Positions 32,977 through 45,676 of a stretch of 64,000 nt of DNA are shown here, piece after piece; the first letter of the stretch is position 1; each line of letters opens with the position of its first letter. Below the pieces are notes generated by a model that had not been told where the DNA came from, ran no database searches, and saw only the letters and a list, made by a program, of their open reading frames with translations. Location: assembly GCA_021234155.1 (NCBI GenBank), contig JAJEKV010000020.1:7118563-7182562 (forward strand), given 5' to 3'. The position numbers were made by a program, and so were the translations under genes. The stretch is from Isoetes taiwanensis. Lineage: Eukaryota > Streptophyta > Lycopodiopsida > Isoetales > Isoetaceae.

Positions 32977-33849
32977 TTCCTCATATGCATGAGTTGCAAG
33001 TCTTTAGAGATGTAAATCATCTAGATCATCTCTTTTTTGTGTGGCATATAGCTTTAAACTTTTCTTTAGTGGTATTCATGCTGATGTGCCACTTCTTTGT
33101 GGCCCAACTGAAAACTTTCGAGGCCATTGGAGGCAAAATCAGCTATCAGCATACCTCAGGGGCTGAAGTTGGACCTCAAAATAAAAGCTCCGGCTATCAC
33201 AGAACAGAAAAAGAAGTAAGATCAAAGCTGGGGATGCTAGAACTGAGGAAGTGCAGGAAACAGGCAAGCGAAAACACCGTAAGACAAATAGATCATGTAA
33301 ATAAATCAAGTACACCATAGCTGGAGTAAGGATGGCATGAGAACAATAGCATCGACCAAAATACGGATAGCCTCCAACTTAATACAATATCTTTGGTTAC
33401 AACTTGAAAGGTTTAGTGTGAAACCATGCAAGCAAACCTCAGTTTTTTTTTTTTTTCTGCTAGAGGCCTGCATCTGCAACAACTAGCACTACAGCATGGG
33501 TCGAACAACTAATGCTAGCTTTAACATGCTGCCAAGAAACCCTGTTAGGTCACTGATCTGAGCATTATAACATGCTGTCAAACTAGCATTTAACCTTGTA
33601 TGCAGCCTACCGAAATCTAACAGCAAAACATTTATATGGAAAGCCACAGCCAGTAGCCCTGTGCAAAAGGAAATAAAACCTACATAGTTGATAAAATTAG
33701 GCTTCTACCAGACCTTAGTTTTCAGTCAGAAATGAAGGTCACCTTTAATGTTACAAACTTAGGCCTGTTACACTTTTGTTAGGGAGTGAAAGTTTGGCAA
33801 CATTCCAACTATGCTGACACAAAGAAAGTACATTAAATGAGTTAACTGC
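32977..33849. other. Unassigned
   Basis: AT-rich sequence without a supported gene; a poly-T run lies at 33449-33460. Confidence 0.4.
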
Positions 33850-34165
33850 ATTTTCTATGGACATAAGAACAGATGAACTGTTGTACAAAACACTTTGAGA
33901 TCAAGATGTTTAGTATCATGATGAGATTTAAAATCTTTGACCAGAGCAATAGCTCCTCAATTATCAATATATAGCTTTGCTGATCGGAAAGGGAATTGAA
34001 GATCCTGGAATAAAGTACAAGGCGTTGAGTTCAGCTTCCGTGGTACTTAAACTAACCTCTTTGCCTCTCCAGGTAAATAGACTATTTCCAGGAAAGGATT
34101 CAAACTGTGTGGTAGATATTTTATTACTCTCTGATGCACAAGAAATGAAAACAAAATACAAGAAG
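33850..34165 (-). pseudogene. Ty1/copia RNase H remnant
   Basis: On the minus strand LFTWRGKEVSLSTTEAELNA, and after a frame change KAIYIDN-stop-GAIALVKDFKSHHDTKHLDLK. This is the copia RNase H signature (W-R-x-K-x-x-x-x-x-x-S-T-x-E-A-E ... D-N-x-x-A-I-x-L ... T-K-H-I-D). A frameshift and an in-frame stop show it is dead. Confidence 0.85.
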
Positions 34166-34169
34166 TGTC

Positions 34170-34925
34170 TGATCGGGCAAAGTCAAAGAAAAGTTGAAGA
34201 TGTGGAGTGATAATTGGGAGCAATAAATCCAACAGAAAGAAATATTGTTGCCATGTTGTACAAATCTACTCGTCATAGAAAATTTGGAAACTGTTAGAAC
34301 TATACACAAATCGATCAGTCTGTACTGCCATGCAGGAAAGAAGTAGAATAAAGAATGTTAGTAACGGACCTGGACGCTGGCCCCAAATTCTGCGCTGTCT
34401 ACTTTGCCTACACTAAGAGACCTTCAAATAAATGTAAGGCGAAATCCTCAATCTGTACTAGAAACCCAGTAATTGCCAGGATGGATTACCTCGGCGGAGC
34501 TAGGTTTGCGGGGAGGCATAACCAAATTCATATTGGTGATTTTCAAGGAATTTAAAAACAGAAGGCACGAATTTGGAGCAAACGCAGAGTGTTCATTCGA
34601 GACATGACATTCGGTTTCAAAGCCTCATATTGCATGAAGGCTGTAGATAAATAATGTGAAGCAAGGTTAATATGAATAGTTGATATGAACATTTACCACA
34701 GGTTAATGTCTTCAAACTGTTTGGCTCCTTACTATGTTATATACAAACCTATACAATCATGCAGGTGCAGAACTTACACATAGTTTCATGGCATTGAACG
34801 TTGCACATTGTGCTTCTGCTTCTTCCAAGCTGGTGTACAATAATATTTCTATTAACTAAAAAAGAAAGAAGATAACAATGCGACGAAGAGGGGCTGCTGC
34901 AATACAGGCATAGATGTGTCTTACC
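34170..34925. other. Unassigned
   Basis: Only chance frames; no repeat structure seen. Confidence 0.35.
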
Positions 34926-35205
34926 TTGTTACACAAGCGATTCCCATTGCAAGTCCAAGGGCCTTAGCTTCCTCAATCATTCTACCAAATTCATATCCTT
35001 CATTCCTCGTTACATGACCTAGCTCTTCCTGGATAAGAAGAGCTTTTAGCTAGAGAGAAGAAAATGCAGCAACTGACTGGAAAGCAGAAGGTGATATAGA
35101 AACATGCTTTTCTATGTAAGCTAAATTGTTCTCGTATGTGAAGCCCATTTCCACTGGATTGCAAATGCCAGGATAAACAGCTAATTTAAGAGTAGGTACA
35201 GTGCC
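34926..35205 (-). pseudogene. Unidentified coding remnant
   Basis: The minus strand reads LAVYPGICNPVEMGFTYENN, LAYIEKHVSISPSAFQSVAA, then an in-frame TAG, then EELGHVTRNEGYEFGRMIEE and AKALGLAMGIACVTR ending at a donor-like AGGTAAG. It looks like genuine former protein sequence. The GYEFGRMIEEAKALG part faintly resembles TraB-family proteins, too weakly for an assignment. Confidence 0.35.
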
Positions 35206-35934
35206 ATCTCCAATGCATTGATAGAGCTAAGATAGTCAGAACACCAACTTCTAAAGTTCAAAAAGGAAAATGGGCAAGCAAAACTTCCCTGCAACAGATA
35301 TAAAGTAGCAATTGAGGGCTAGCAAAGCTCTTATTCTGTGAAACAAGCCACGCAAATGTGGTTTATCCTTCACGCTTTCACCGTTTAATCTGGCGAATCT
35401 AATAAGATAAGTCGATGCATAGGCGGTTTCCTGCATTAAGTTATTCTTCCATTCCGGCGAACCATTTCGACAAAACCGGATAGGAAAAATAAATAAAAAA
35501 GGGATCTATCATTGGGATGGGTGAGGAAGAAATCATGCCCATCATTTATTTGGGATATGATAGTTTCCAGGGAGGCAGTATTCTAGTGCCGTAATCCTAT
35601 TTTTGAAATATGGGCTATGTAGCAAGACCCCTCAAAGAATCGGAGAGAGGGAGGAACCTGAGGAAGGGCGACGATTCAGAAATAACTAATTTTCTCAGTC
35701 GTACATTTTTATAGATCAAGATCTTGTGGTTGAAGGTAAGTCCACGTCAAATTTTAGTACACGTGGATAGGCTAGGCTTTGAGATAATGTGACACCCAGG
35801 GTTAGGCTGTTGCGCTAAAAAAAAAAAAATTATTAAAAAGTTTGAACATCAAATGTTCATTCAAATAAAACTGTAAAGTATAAACATAAAAATATAAAAT
35901 GCAAGCAATAAGTTTTTCTTTTTCTATGGATGCA
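35206..35934. other. Unassigned
   Basis: A short frame (35251-35436, minus) is unrecognised. No other signal seen. Confidence 0.35.
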
Positions 35935-38240
35935 GTTTTTGTCAGGCCTATTGTGTTGCAACCACAATTACCGCTCTTCAAAGATACACATCATGCACCC
36001 TTGTTCAAGCCTATTGTGTTGTAGCACAATTGCTGATCTATCCTGATCTACCAAGAGTCATTCACAAGTAGTGCACCATGTTCAGGCCTATTATGTTGCA
36101 ATCGTAATTACCAATCTACCATGGATACACACAACAGAAGTATCCATTCTTTATTCCAAATAAAGAAATTCAACTTACAAACTTTACCCATAAGTCTATC
36201 CCATAGGAAACAATTTGAGATTCTGCATCCAAATGTTTGCGTCCGTATCCGTGACAGCTTGTACGTGAAGTTTCTCCCCAATGCTTATCACCAAGCAAAC
36301 CTACAAATAAGATCAAGTGTTAATATAATTGACTTCCAAAGTCAAATATTCATATAAATGATCCCCACGGCCAATCGGCCTCTCAGCTCACCACGATCTG
36401 ACTTGGCAATCTCAAGCAAGATGCTTTTGCAGTTCTCATACTGAGGCTTAATGGTTGGAAGTTACATAGGCTCAAATGATCAAATAGACTTCTAGAGATG
36501 GCAAGAGGTTATGGCGGGTAGTTCGGCTATTATGACAAAGCAGAGCTTAATGTTGTGCAGCAGGTATTACTTGTCTCCAAGACAAGCTTTTTCCATCACA
36601 ACCCAGCAATCACCCTTATTATTCCATAATCCCCAAAGGATCATAGAAGTTCCCCCCAATAATCCGAACTCGTTCACAACAAGTCGGGCCATATACTTCG
36701 ACCATTCTCCACGAAAGTACCAAGTTTTTCTCCCCTATTGATGCTCCGGCCTGCTTGCGAATAAATGCCAAATCCACCATATTTTCAATACCCATATACC
36801 AGAACAATGTGATTCTTCATCAAGCACAAAGTACACAGGTTCTCGGGGACTCCAGAACTCTACTTTGGACGCCACGCTCCAAAGATTCGCCAGTTCGCCC
36901 ATATACTTGGCCCCAACACTTCTTTGACAGACTTAATCCAACTGTACTTGCAGGCTTGGAGTATGATGCCACCACTAGTTCCGTCTTTTTTTTTTTAATT
37001 CAAATCAAAAGGTAGATATTCAAAATCCCGGTGATGTTCCCACGGCCCATAGATTCCATAAGAATCGCAACCTCTGCTCTGATACCACTTGATACGATTC
37101 AGTGATTATGAGAAGCTAAATAACTGCTCAACAACATCACAAGTGAAGAACAAGATCCAAATATATTATATATTAGATAAACTGTTTGGATTACACGGTT
37201 AACCACCCAACCGGTCCACGGGGTTATGGCAATGCAAAACGGCTTAACATACAAATCTCTTGCTACTCTGCGTAGCTCTTGAGCAAGGACTAACATCCCG
37301 CTTATCAAATAGGAAAGATCCTCCTCTAAATTACAAATCTCTGTTTGAGCTGGTCGGCAACTCTTTTTCAAGTATCGTGCACGAAGGGATCTTTGGTCTC
37401 CGATGCTATCTTTGGTATCTAATTAGACTTCAAGCTAAGGACCAAAGAAATCGAAAGCGAGAGGGTTGGTAGTCTCCTGCATCAATTCTGATTTGCTGTG
37501 ATCCTTCGATCAATCTTCTACGGTGCTTATGGGTCCGCCAAGTAAACAATCCACTGCCCAACTCTAAGTTCCCCGATGCTTAGATGTTAAGCCCACAATC
37601 CTGAAAGCCACTATTCATGGTCCAAGTAGTATTGTTCCCTGACGCCCCTTTGTAATCTGTTAACACGTCGATATATTTGCTCATGTCCCTTTTTTCCAAG
37701 AAAAGGCCCATTATCATTATATAAAGTTTTCTTAATATAGAGCCTTGGCCTTTTAACCAAAATAGTGGATCTTCTTGTTATCACCTCGACCTCATCTTTA
37801 TATTGCAACCACCTTTTCGCTTGTTGCGTCACCCTTTGATATCTCGATGTCCATCTTTACCTTTTATTAGGCTTTCCAATATAGGAGTAAAGGTCCCTAT
37901 TAATATATGTCTCCCCTTTCAATGGTTATCCCTTGCCTTTAATATATTATTAGGCAAACTTGGGAGTAACACATTAGCATGTAATGTTTGCCATATTTTG
38001 CCATGCTTCATAACCCTGTCGCCGTGGACCACTCCCCCCTGCTTGCTCCATATCAACATGCCTCTAGAATCATCTCTTTTTAAGCTTTGCATAATTAGAA
38101 TGATGTACAATAACGACTTTGCATTCAGCAATTGCTCTCTTGATATAAGAAAATCCAAACCATCCAATTGCATCTTTATGCAAACCATCCATCTGCATCT
38201 TTGTTTTGCATCACCTTGGCATTATAAAAAGAACTGAACA
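35935..38240 (-). mobile_element. Non-coding LTR element, copy A
   Basis: On the minus strand the LTR ends GAATCGTATCA at 37090, followed two bases later by the primer binding site, then the internal region down to about 35940. Homologous to 17096-19194 (opposite orientation) and to copy B. No coding capacity. The left end of the LTR is not fixed by sequence I can see. Confidence 0.7.
37076..37087 (-). other. Primer binding site, copy A
   Basis: Minus strand TGGTATCAGAGC (initiator tRNA-Met) two bases after the LTR end. Confidence 0.85.
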
Positions 38241-39622
38241 TCACATCACATGGCCCTCAGACAAAAAAAATTGAGTCTGCCATATCTGCTATTTCATAAA
38301 AAAAAGGGGGATGTGGATAAACAACCCCCTGATATGGACACATCTTAAAGAAAACTTCAAAAACATAATTCATATGCCAAGGCTGACCTCTCGGTCAATC
38401 CAACTATTGGCTTTTGCTTTTGCTTAAGCCCGTACTCCGCATCGTCCACATCGCCCAAAATTACTCTAACTGCCAAGATGCTGCACAGACTATCGTCTTA
38501 TTTCGGCTTTAATATTATACTAGATAATTACCCCACCATACCCTGCACCTGCATTTGAACATGTTTTCAACAGTTTTCAACATTACTTCGCTAAATAATA
38601 TATTCAATATAGATGGCTCTTCCAAATATCCTGGACTTTGGAGATTTAAGTGTTGATACCAATTGTGACGAGCCTGTCGAGTTGCCCCTCTAGGCAACTC
38701 GGGATCTTGTCAATACTGCGCTAATTCTAGGTTGGTGTGACAAACAATTGAATATGGTGAAGAATTGAATCTTCCTCTTGCACAGTTGAAATAGCATACT
38801 CAAAACTCAATGAGCAAGTACTTATGGTCTCAATATAATCATACAATATTAACATCCAAAGAAATCCATATTCTCAATAGTTACAGCATCCCTGTTAGCA
38901 ACTCAACCCTAGAAGCTTCTCGCTCATCCATGAGCCACAATCGTGCTGGTGCCATATTGACCACAACTGCTTATATCAACTGTCAAATGATTCCGAACTA
39001 TGGCTCCACCTCTGCGAGCCAAAATATCCATGTCTCATGTTCTTAGAATTATTTAAGTTTACGTTATCACTCAGATCTCCTAGATCTCCTGCAACTGCTC
39101 TACTGGCTAATCTAAATTCATACCATAGCCCTTACACTTCCATTGTTCCCCTTTGGCTTCTATCTTTACCTATTATTATATCATTACCAATTACCAATTT
39201 GTTAACAACATGCATATATCACAAATGAAAAAACAAAAAGTTAGAAGACCAGAATAGCCATAACACCTCTGTATTCCAGCCCGATCTTACTATATCAGAG
39301 TTGCGCATCCCGAATCGGGACTTTCCATGCCCAAATCCACACTTCCCAAGCTGTTTTGGCATGTTTTCACGTGAATCCAAACCCATCCAGATAGCTCCAA
39401 AAATCCTTCCATGATATCCTTGATTCAGCCAAAATGCCCCTTTACCATTGAATCTGGTCCTTTTATATACAAATACATCATATCCCTCTCAGCTTCTCTT
39501 CAACTAGACTAGCTTAGGCTTGCAAATCTCGGCAAAAAGGCCTCTATACCCCTCTGAGGCAGCATCAATCTCTATCTTGTGAAGAAGTCCAATGCAAATC
39601 GACCATTCCTAGCTATGCCCAA

Positions 39623-41480
39623 ATGCTTTTGCAGTTCTCATACTGAGGCTTAATGGTTGGAAGTTACATAGGCTCAAATGATCAAATAGACTTCTAGAGA
39701 TGGCAAGAGGTTATGGCGGGTAGTTCGGCTATTATGACAAAGCAGAGCTTAATGTTGTGCAGCAGGTATTACTTGTCTCCAAGACAAGCTTTTTCCATCA
39801 CAACCCAGCAATCACCCTTATTATTCCATAATCCCCAAAGGATCATAGAAGTTCCCCCCCAATAATCCGAACTCGTTCACAACAAGTCAGTCCATATACT
39901 TCGACCATTCTCCACGAAAGTACCAAGTTTTTCTTCTCCCTCCCCCCCCCCTTTTTTTCCTCTATGCTATTGATGCTCCAGCCTCGCTTGCAGCAACAGT
40001 CGCCAAATCCACCATATTTTCAATACCCATATACCAGAACAATGTGATTCTTCATCAAGCACAAAGTCTTTATCCGAAAATCACACAGGTTCTCGGGGAC
40101 TCCAGAACTCTACTTTGGACGCCACGCTCCAAAGATTCGCCAGTTCGCCCATATACTTGGCCCCAACACTTCTTTGACAGACTTAATCCAACTGTACTTG
40201 CAGGCTTGGAGTATGATGCCAGCACTAGTTCCGTCTTTTTTTTTTTAATTCAAATCAAAAGGTAGATATTCAAAATCTCGGTGATGTTCCCACGGCCCAT
40301 AGATTCCATAAGAATCGCAACCTCTGCTCTGATACCACTTGATACGATTCAGTGATTATGGGAAGCTAAATAACTGCTCAACAACATCACAAGTGAAGAA
40401 CAAGATCCAAATATATTATATATTAGATAAACTGTTTGGATTACACGGTTAACCACCCAACCGGGTCCACAGGGTTATGGCAATGCAGCTGGCTTAACAT
40501 ACAAATCTCTTGCTACTCTGCGTAGCTCTTGAGCAAGGACTAACATCCCGCTTATCAAATAGGAAAGATCCTCCTCTAAATTACAAATCTCTGTTTGAGC
40601 TAGTCGGCAACTCCTTTTCAAGTATCAGGTACAGAAGGGATGCTGGTCTCTGATGCTATGCTGGTATACAGAATTCGACTTCAAGCTAAGGACCAGCAAA
40701 TCTGAGCAGAGGGTTGGTAGTCTCCTGCATCAATTCTGATTTGCTGTGATCCTTCGATCAATCTTCTACGGTGCTTATGGGTCCGCCAAGTAAACAATCC
40801 ACTGCCCAACTCTAAGTTCCCGATGCCGATGTTCGCCCACAATCCTGAAAGCCACTATTCATGGTCCAAGTAGTATTGTTCCCTGACGCCCCTTTGTAAT
40901 CTGTTAACACGTCGATATATTTGCTCATGTCCCTTTTTTCCAAGAAAAGGCCCATTATCATTATATAAAGTTTTCTTAATATAGAGCCTTGGCCTTTTAA
41001 CCAAAATAGTGGATCTTCTTGTTATCACCTCGACCTCATCTTTATATTGCAACCACCTTTTCGCTTGTTGCGTCACCCTTTGATATCTCGATGCCCATCT
41101 TTACCTTTTATTAGGCTTTCCAATATAGGAGTAAAGGTCCCTATTAATATATGTCTCCCCTTTCAATGGTTATCCCTTGCCTTTAATATATTATTAGGCA
41201 AACTTGGGAGTAACACATTAGCATGTAATGTTTGCCATATTTTGCCATGCTTCATAACCCTGTCGCCGTGGACCACCCCCCTGCTTGCTCCATATCAACA
41301 TGCCTCTAGAATCATCTCTTTTTAAGCTTTGCATAATTAGAATGATGTACAATAACGACTTTGCATTCAGCAATTGCTCTCTTGATATAAGAAAATCCAA
41401 ACCATCCAATTGCATCTTTATGCAAACCATCCATCTGCATCTTTGTTTTGCATCACCTTGGCATTATAAAAAGAACTGAA
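39623..41480 (-). mobile_element. Non-coding LTR element, copy B
   Basis: Same structure as copy A, duplicated with its flank. It differs from A by a C/T-rich expansion near 39940-39965 and by small indels (for example near 40067 and 41680). Confidence 0.75.
40326..40337 (-). other. Primer binding site, copy B
   Basis: Minus strand TGGTATCAGAGC. Confidence 0.85.
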
Positions 41481-42032
41481 CATCACATCACATGGCCCTC
41501 AGACAAAAAAAATTGAGTCTGCCATATCTGCTATTTCATAAAAAAAGGGGGATGTGGATAAACAACCCCCTGATATGGACACATCTTAAAGAAAACTTCA
41601 AAAACATAATTCATATGCCAAGGCTGACCTCTCGGTCAATCCAACTATTGGCTTTTGCTTTTGCTTAAGCCCGTACTCTATTTGCAATGCAACACACATC
41701 GTCCACATCGCCCAAAATTACTCTAACTGCCAAGATGCTGCACAGACTATCGTCTTATTTCGGCTTTAATATTATACTAGATAATTGCCCACCTTTGGTG
41801 ATGGTGGGCATCCCATATGATTGTACATCAAAGTGGGGTAGTAATACGTTACATGTTTATGGCATGTTAAATTTTAAGAAAATTGGCCAACCATTGGTTT
41901 TCAGGAAAGCTGGTTAGGATCAAGCAACCTCGTTTGGGACAATTAGCTTTCTTGTTCAAGCCTTTTAAAGCATACATTGCAATCATATTTCATGCATTGA
42001 TAGAATTATCATTTGCATTTTAAAGGTGGTAT

Positions 42033-42290
42033 ATTATGCAAATGCCATTTCATGTGTTGGTGGATTGTTGTTGCAATGTCTTTGGGCTTTAAAGGAATAG
42101 AGAGGATTTATGCAAATGCCATTTATTGTGTTGGTGGAATTGCTATTGCAATGTCTTCGGGCTTTAAAGGAATAGAGAGGATTCTGCTATGTAGTATGCG
42201 AATAAGTTCTCTCGGCCAACAACGAAATTGGAATTATTGTTTTTATGTCAATGCCATTTGATGCGTTGGTGGAATTGTTGCAATGTCTTT
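42033..42290 (+). repeat. Tandem minisatellite, ~75 bp unit
   Basis: Units near 42033, 42108 and (partial) 42245 share GCAAATGCCATTT, GTGTTGGTGGA, TTGCAATGTCTT and GGGCTTTAAAGGAATAGAGA. It lies within the 552-bp block unique to unit B. Confidence 0.8.
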
Positions 42291-43470
42291 GCTCTGCAAA
42301 TGATATACATAATATATTAAATTGCCAACAGTAGGAATACCCCACCATACCCTGCACCTGCATTTGAACATGTTTTCAACAGTTTTCAACATTACTTCGC
42401 TAAATAATATATTCAATATAGATGGCTCTTCCAAATATCCTGGACTTTGGAGATTTAAGTGTTGATACCAATTGTGACGAGCCTGCCGAGTTGCCCCTCT
42501 AGGCAACTCGGGATCTTGTCAATACTGCGCTAATTCTAGGTTGGTGTGACAAACAATTGAATATGGTGAAGAATTGAATCTTCCTCTTGCACAGTTGAAA
42601 TAGCATACTCAAAACTCAATGAGCAAGTACTTATGGTCTCAATATAATCATACAATATTAACATCCAAAGAAATCCATATTCTCAATAGTTACAGCATCC
42701 CTGTTAGCAACTCAACCCTAGAAGCTTCTCGCTCATCCATGAGCCACAATCGTGCTGGTGCCATATTGACCACAACTGCTTATATCAACTGTCAAATGAT
42801 TCCGAACTATGGCTCCACCTCTGCGAGCCAAAATATCCATGTCTCATGTTCTTAGAATTATTTAAGTTTACGTTATCACTCAGATCTCCTAGATCTCCTG
42901 CAACTGCTCTACTGGCTAATCTAAATTCATACCATAGCCCTTACACTTTCATTGTTCCCCTTTGGCTTCTATCTTTACCTATTATTATATCATTACCAAT
43001 TACCAATTTGTTAACAACATGCATATATCACAAATGAAAAAACAACAAGTTAGAAGACCAGAATAGCCATAACACCTCTGTATTCCAGCCCGATCTTACT
43101 ATATCAGAGTTGCGCATCCCGAATCGGGACTTTCCATGCCCAAATCCACACTTCCCAAGCTGTTTTGGCATGTTTTCACGTGAATCCAAACCCATCCAGA
43201 TAGCTCCAAAAATCCTTCCATGATATCCTTGATTCAGCCAAAATGCCCCTTTACCATTGAATCTGGTCCTTTTATATACAAATACATCATATCCCTCTCA
43301 GCTTCTCCTCAACTAGACTAGCTTAGGCTTGCAAATCTCGGCAAAAAGGCCTCTATACCCCTCTGAGGCAGCATCAATCTCTATCTTGTGAAGAAGTCCA
43401 ATGCAAATCGACCATTCCTAGCTATGCCCAAATGCTTAAAAAGAATCCACATGCATCAATTCAGCTTTTC

Positions 43471-44564
43471 TCAATTAGATCCCATGCCATCTGCTTAAGC
43501 AAAGCCTAAACAATCTGTTTCTGAATTTCTATGTTCACATCAACACATAAGCACCCAAATATCTTATCAAAAGCATGAACAAATTTAGGCATAGACGCAA
43601 CTATGATTTCTTACCTCTGGAGTTTTTACACGCCATAGTTCCTTGGAAATACATAGCCGCATTTTTAGAGGCTTCGTGGTTACCATAGAAGTATTCAAGG
43701 GAGAAGTCTCCGTATAAGCAACGAGAGCAACTCTTGATGATGTTGAGGTATGAATTATGAATAAGTTGGCATTGCATATTAATTTTATAAGTTGTTGGAG
43801 AATTGCTTCATCAAATCAACGGTCGACCCATGAGGACATGGGTGAAATTTTAGAAGGGGAGGCTGTAACAGTCCTGGCCACTTGATGGGTTAATATACGT
43901 ATTTATATATGTATATACATATTCATGGCATGTATCCAGCATGAGACCAGGGTTTTCTCTCTTTGGAGAATGTATTGTTGCAGAGCATGAAGGCAGGGAG
44001 CAATTCTGGGCAGTTTTAGAACCCGATGTTTGAAGCATTATATCTCGGCGACCCGAGATCCTTTTCAGGTGATTTTTCTTTTGCTGGAAAGATCTTTAAG
44101 TTAGCTTTCCGGAATGGGTCTGATAAGGACGAAACTCATCTGTATGAGAAAGTTATGATAGAAATTGTGATGCTGGGTCAGAATTGACTGCACTATGTAT
44201 GTTCTTCTGCAGTTTGATTCTTGGAGTTAGAAGACGATCTTTGGAGGCGCAATCAATTGCAAGGGGTCCAGAGGTCTATCCGCGAAGAAATTCTAAGGTG
44301 GGGTTTTGCTGAGTTAATTTGAGATTTGATATGGACTGCCATGGTTAGATTTATGATGATTTGTTAAGAGGGTTATGGCTATGTATTTCCAAGGAACTAT
44401 GGCGTGTAAAAACTCCAGAGGTAAGAAATCATAGTTGCGTCTATGCCTAAATTTGTTCATGCTTTTGATAAGATATTTGGGTTCTTATGTGTTGATGTGA
44501 ACATAGAAATTCAGAAACAGATTGTTTAGGCTTTGCTTAAGCAGATGGCATGGGATCTAATTGA
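43471..44564. repeat. Inverted repeat with ~188-bp arms
   Basis: 43471-43657 is the near-exact reverse complement of 44377-44564. The ~720-bp spacer holds the end of a gypsy element and the start of its LTR. Just right of the second arm, 44565-44665 is the inverse of part of the flank in units A and B (about 38580-38645 and 42390-42465). Confidence 0.85.
43852..44376 (+). mobile_element. 3' end of another gypsy element: polypurine tract and partial LTR
   Basis: The tract AGAAGGGGAGGC (43852-43863) is followed directly by TGTAACAGTCCTGGCC, a typical plus-strand primer and LTR start. The LTR sequence continues for about 500 bases until the inverted arm, where it is cut off. The family differs from the two TGTGACG elements. 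Confidence 0.6.
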
Positions 44565-44665
44565 ATATATTATTAGCGAAGTAATGTGACAATATGTCAA
44601 CACTTTAAATCTCCAAAGTCCAGGATATTTGGAAGAGCCATCTATATTGAATATATTATTTAAAA

Positions 44666-45272
44666 AGAGCTACAACAATGAGAGGGCCTAAACTTTTTCA
44701 AGTGAATTCTAAAGTCTTGGCTTCTTAGGTATGATATGCATTTGAAAGAGATGCTAAGAATTTTGGCCATTGCTATTTGTAAAGATTTATAGTTATCCTA
44801 GCTTTGCTAATGGCATTATTCATATAAAGCAAATCATCATATGATACACCATGATGCACCTTCAAATATATATCCAGTTTTTTAGAGAGTTGGTTCTAGC
44901 CAGAACCATGTATATGAAAAAGTTACGTCTTATTAACCACATAATCTGCGGAACGAGTAAATTTTTGCCAAAGGATAATATCATGCATTTTCTGTTTCTG
45001 AGGTGTAGACATTCAACTTTGGTCTGCAAAGAAACTGAAATAATTTAGCATAATCAAGCTCTTTTACATTCACATCTGTGCATATGCATCGCCCATATAG
45101 ACAATCCGTAAATTGCAATTAAAACTATTTTTAGATTTGGAACATGTTGCTATACCTGGGAGGCAAATGAAAATGCATGTATATGAGCAAAGTGTTACAT
45201 ATTATCCACCCATACTGAGGGCAAATCTATAATGCAAATTTTTGAAGCTACCTTGCTGTATTGCTATCCCAT
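44666..45272. other. Unassigned
   Basis: AT-rich; nothing supported. Confidence 0.4.
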
Positions 45273-45292
45273 CGATCCGAGCCCTCGGATCG
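45273..45292. repeat. 20-bp hairpin CGATCCGAG-CC-CTCGGATCG
   Basis: Perfect 9-bp arms with a 2-base centre; repeated exactly at 45655-45674. Each copy stands just before an element with ATTCTAGAAT ends. Confidence 0.9.
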
Positions 45293-45294
45293 CA

Positions 45295-45649
45295 ATTCTA
45301 GAATGGGGCGAGCATGCATGTCTTGCATGCATGCATGCGGTGAATGCCTTCTCTGGTTGGGAGTTTGCTATTTTAGGCGAGGTTCTTGATCGACGTCTCA
45401 TCGGCGCTTCCTCTTCTCTCTCAGCAGTACCTTATTCTCTTTTCTTTGAAACCATGCAGGGGAGGGGCTTCTCCCTGCTTGGATTGACCAATTTGGCGTT
45501 TCTTTCATGCTGTGGCATGTCCTTTCTAGGCCTTGCCTCTTCTTTAGCCATAATCCTTTGACCTTCGTCCTCGATCCCATTTTTTGATAAGGAAGTCCTT
45601 TTCTATTCGGGAGGTTTTTGTGGTTTTCATGCGAGCCCCATTCTAGAAT
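45295..45649 (+). mobile_element. Element E1 with ATTCTAGAATGGGGC terminal inverted repeats
   Basis: Starts ATTCTAGAATGGGGCGAG and ends (GCGAGC)CCCATTCTAGAAT. Near the left end is a GCATGC-rich stretch (GCATGCATGTCTTGCATGCA). It is a shorter relative of E2, sharing the first ~175 bp and the last ~40 bp; the middle differs. Confidence 0.65.
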
Positions 45650-45676
45650 CTCATCGATCCGAGCCCTCGGATCGCA

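Larger units (their letters stand above)
36421..43437. repeat. Tandem duplication, units of 3.2 and 3.8 kb
   Basis: Unit A 36421-39622 and unit B 39623-43437 match end to end at very high identity. The joint is marked by ATGCTT, present at both outer ends and at the A/B border, so a 6-bp microhomology joint is likely. Unit B has a 552-bp block (41787-42338) missing from unit A. Each unit contains one LTR and primer binding site of the non-coding element plus about 1.4 kb of other sequence. Confidence 0.9.

Noticed and set aside
37076-37087. GCTCTGATACCA as the 3' end of a tRNA-Met gene
   Set aside because: No tRNA body precedes it. Read on the other strand it is a primer binding site next to an LTR end, in both duplicate copies.
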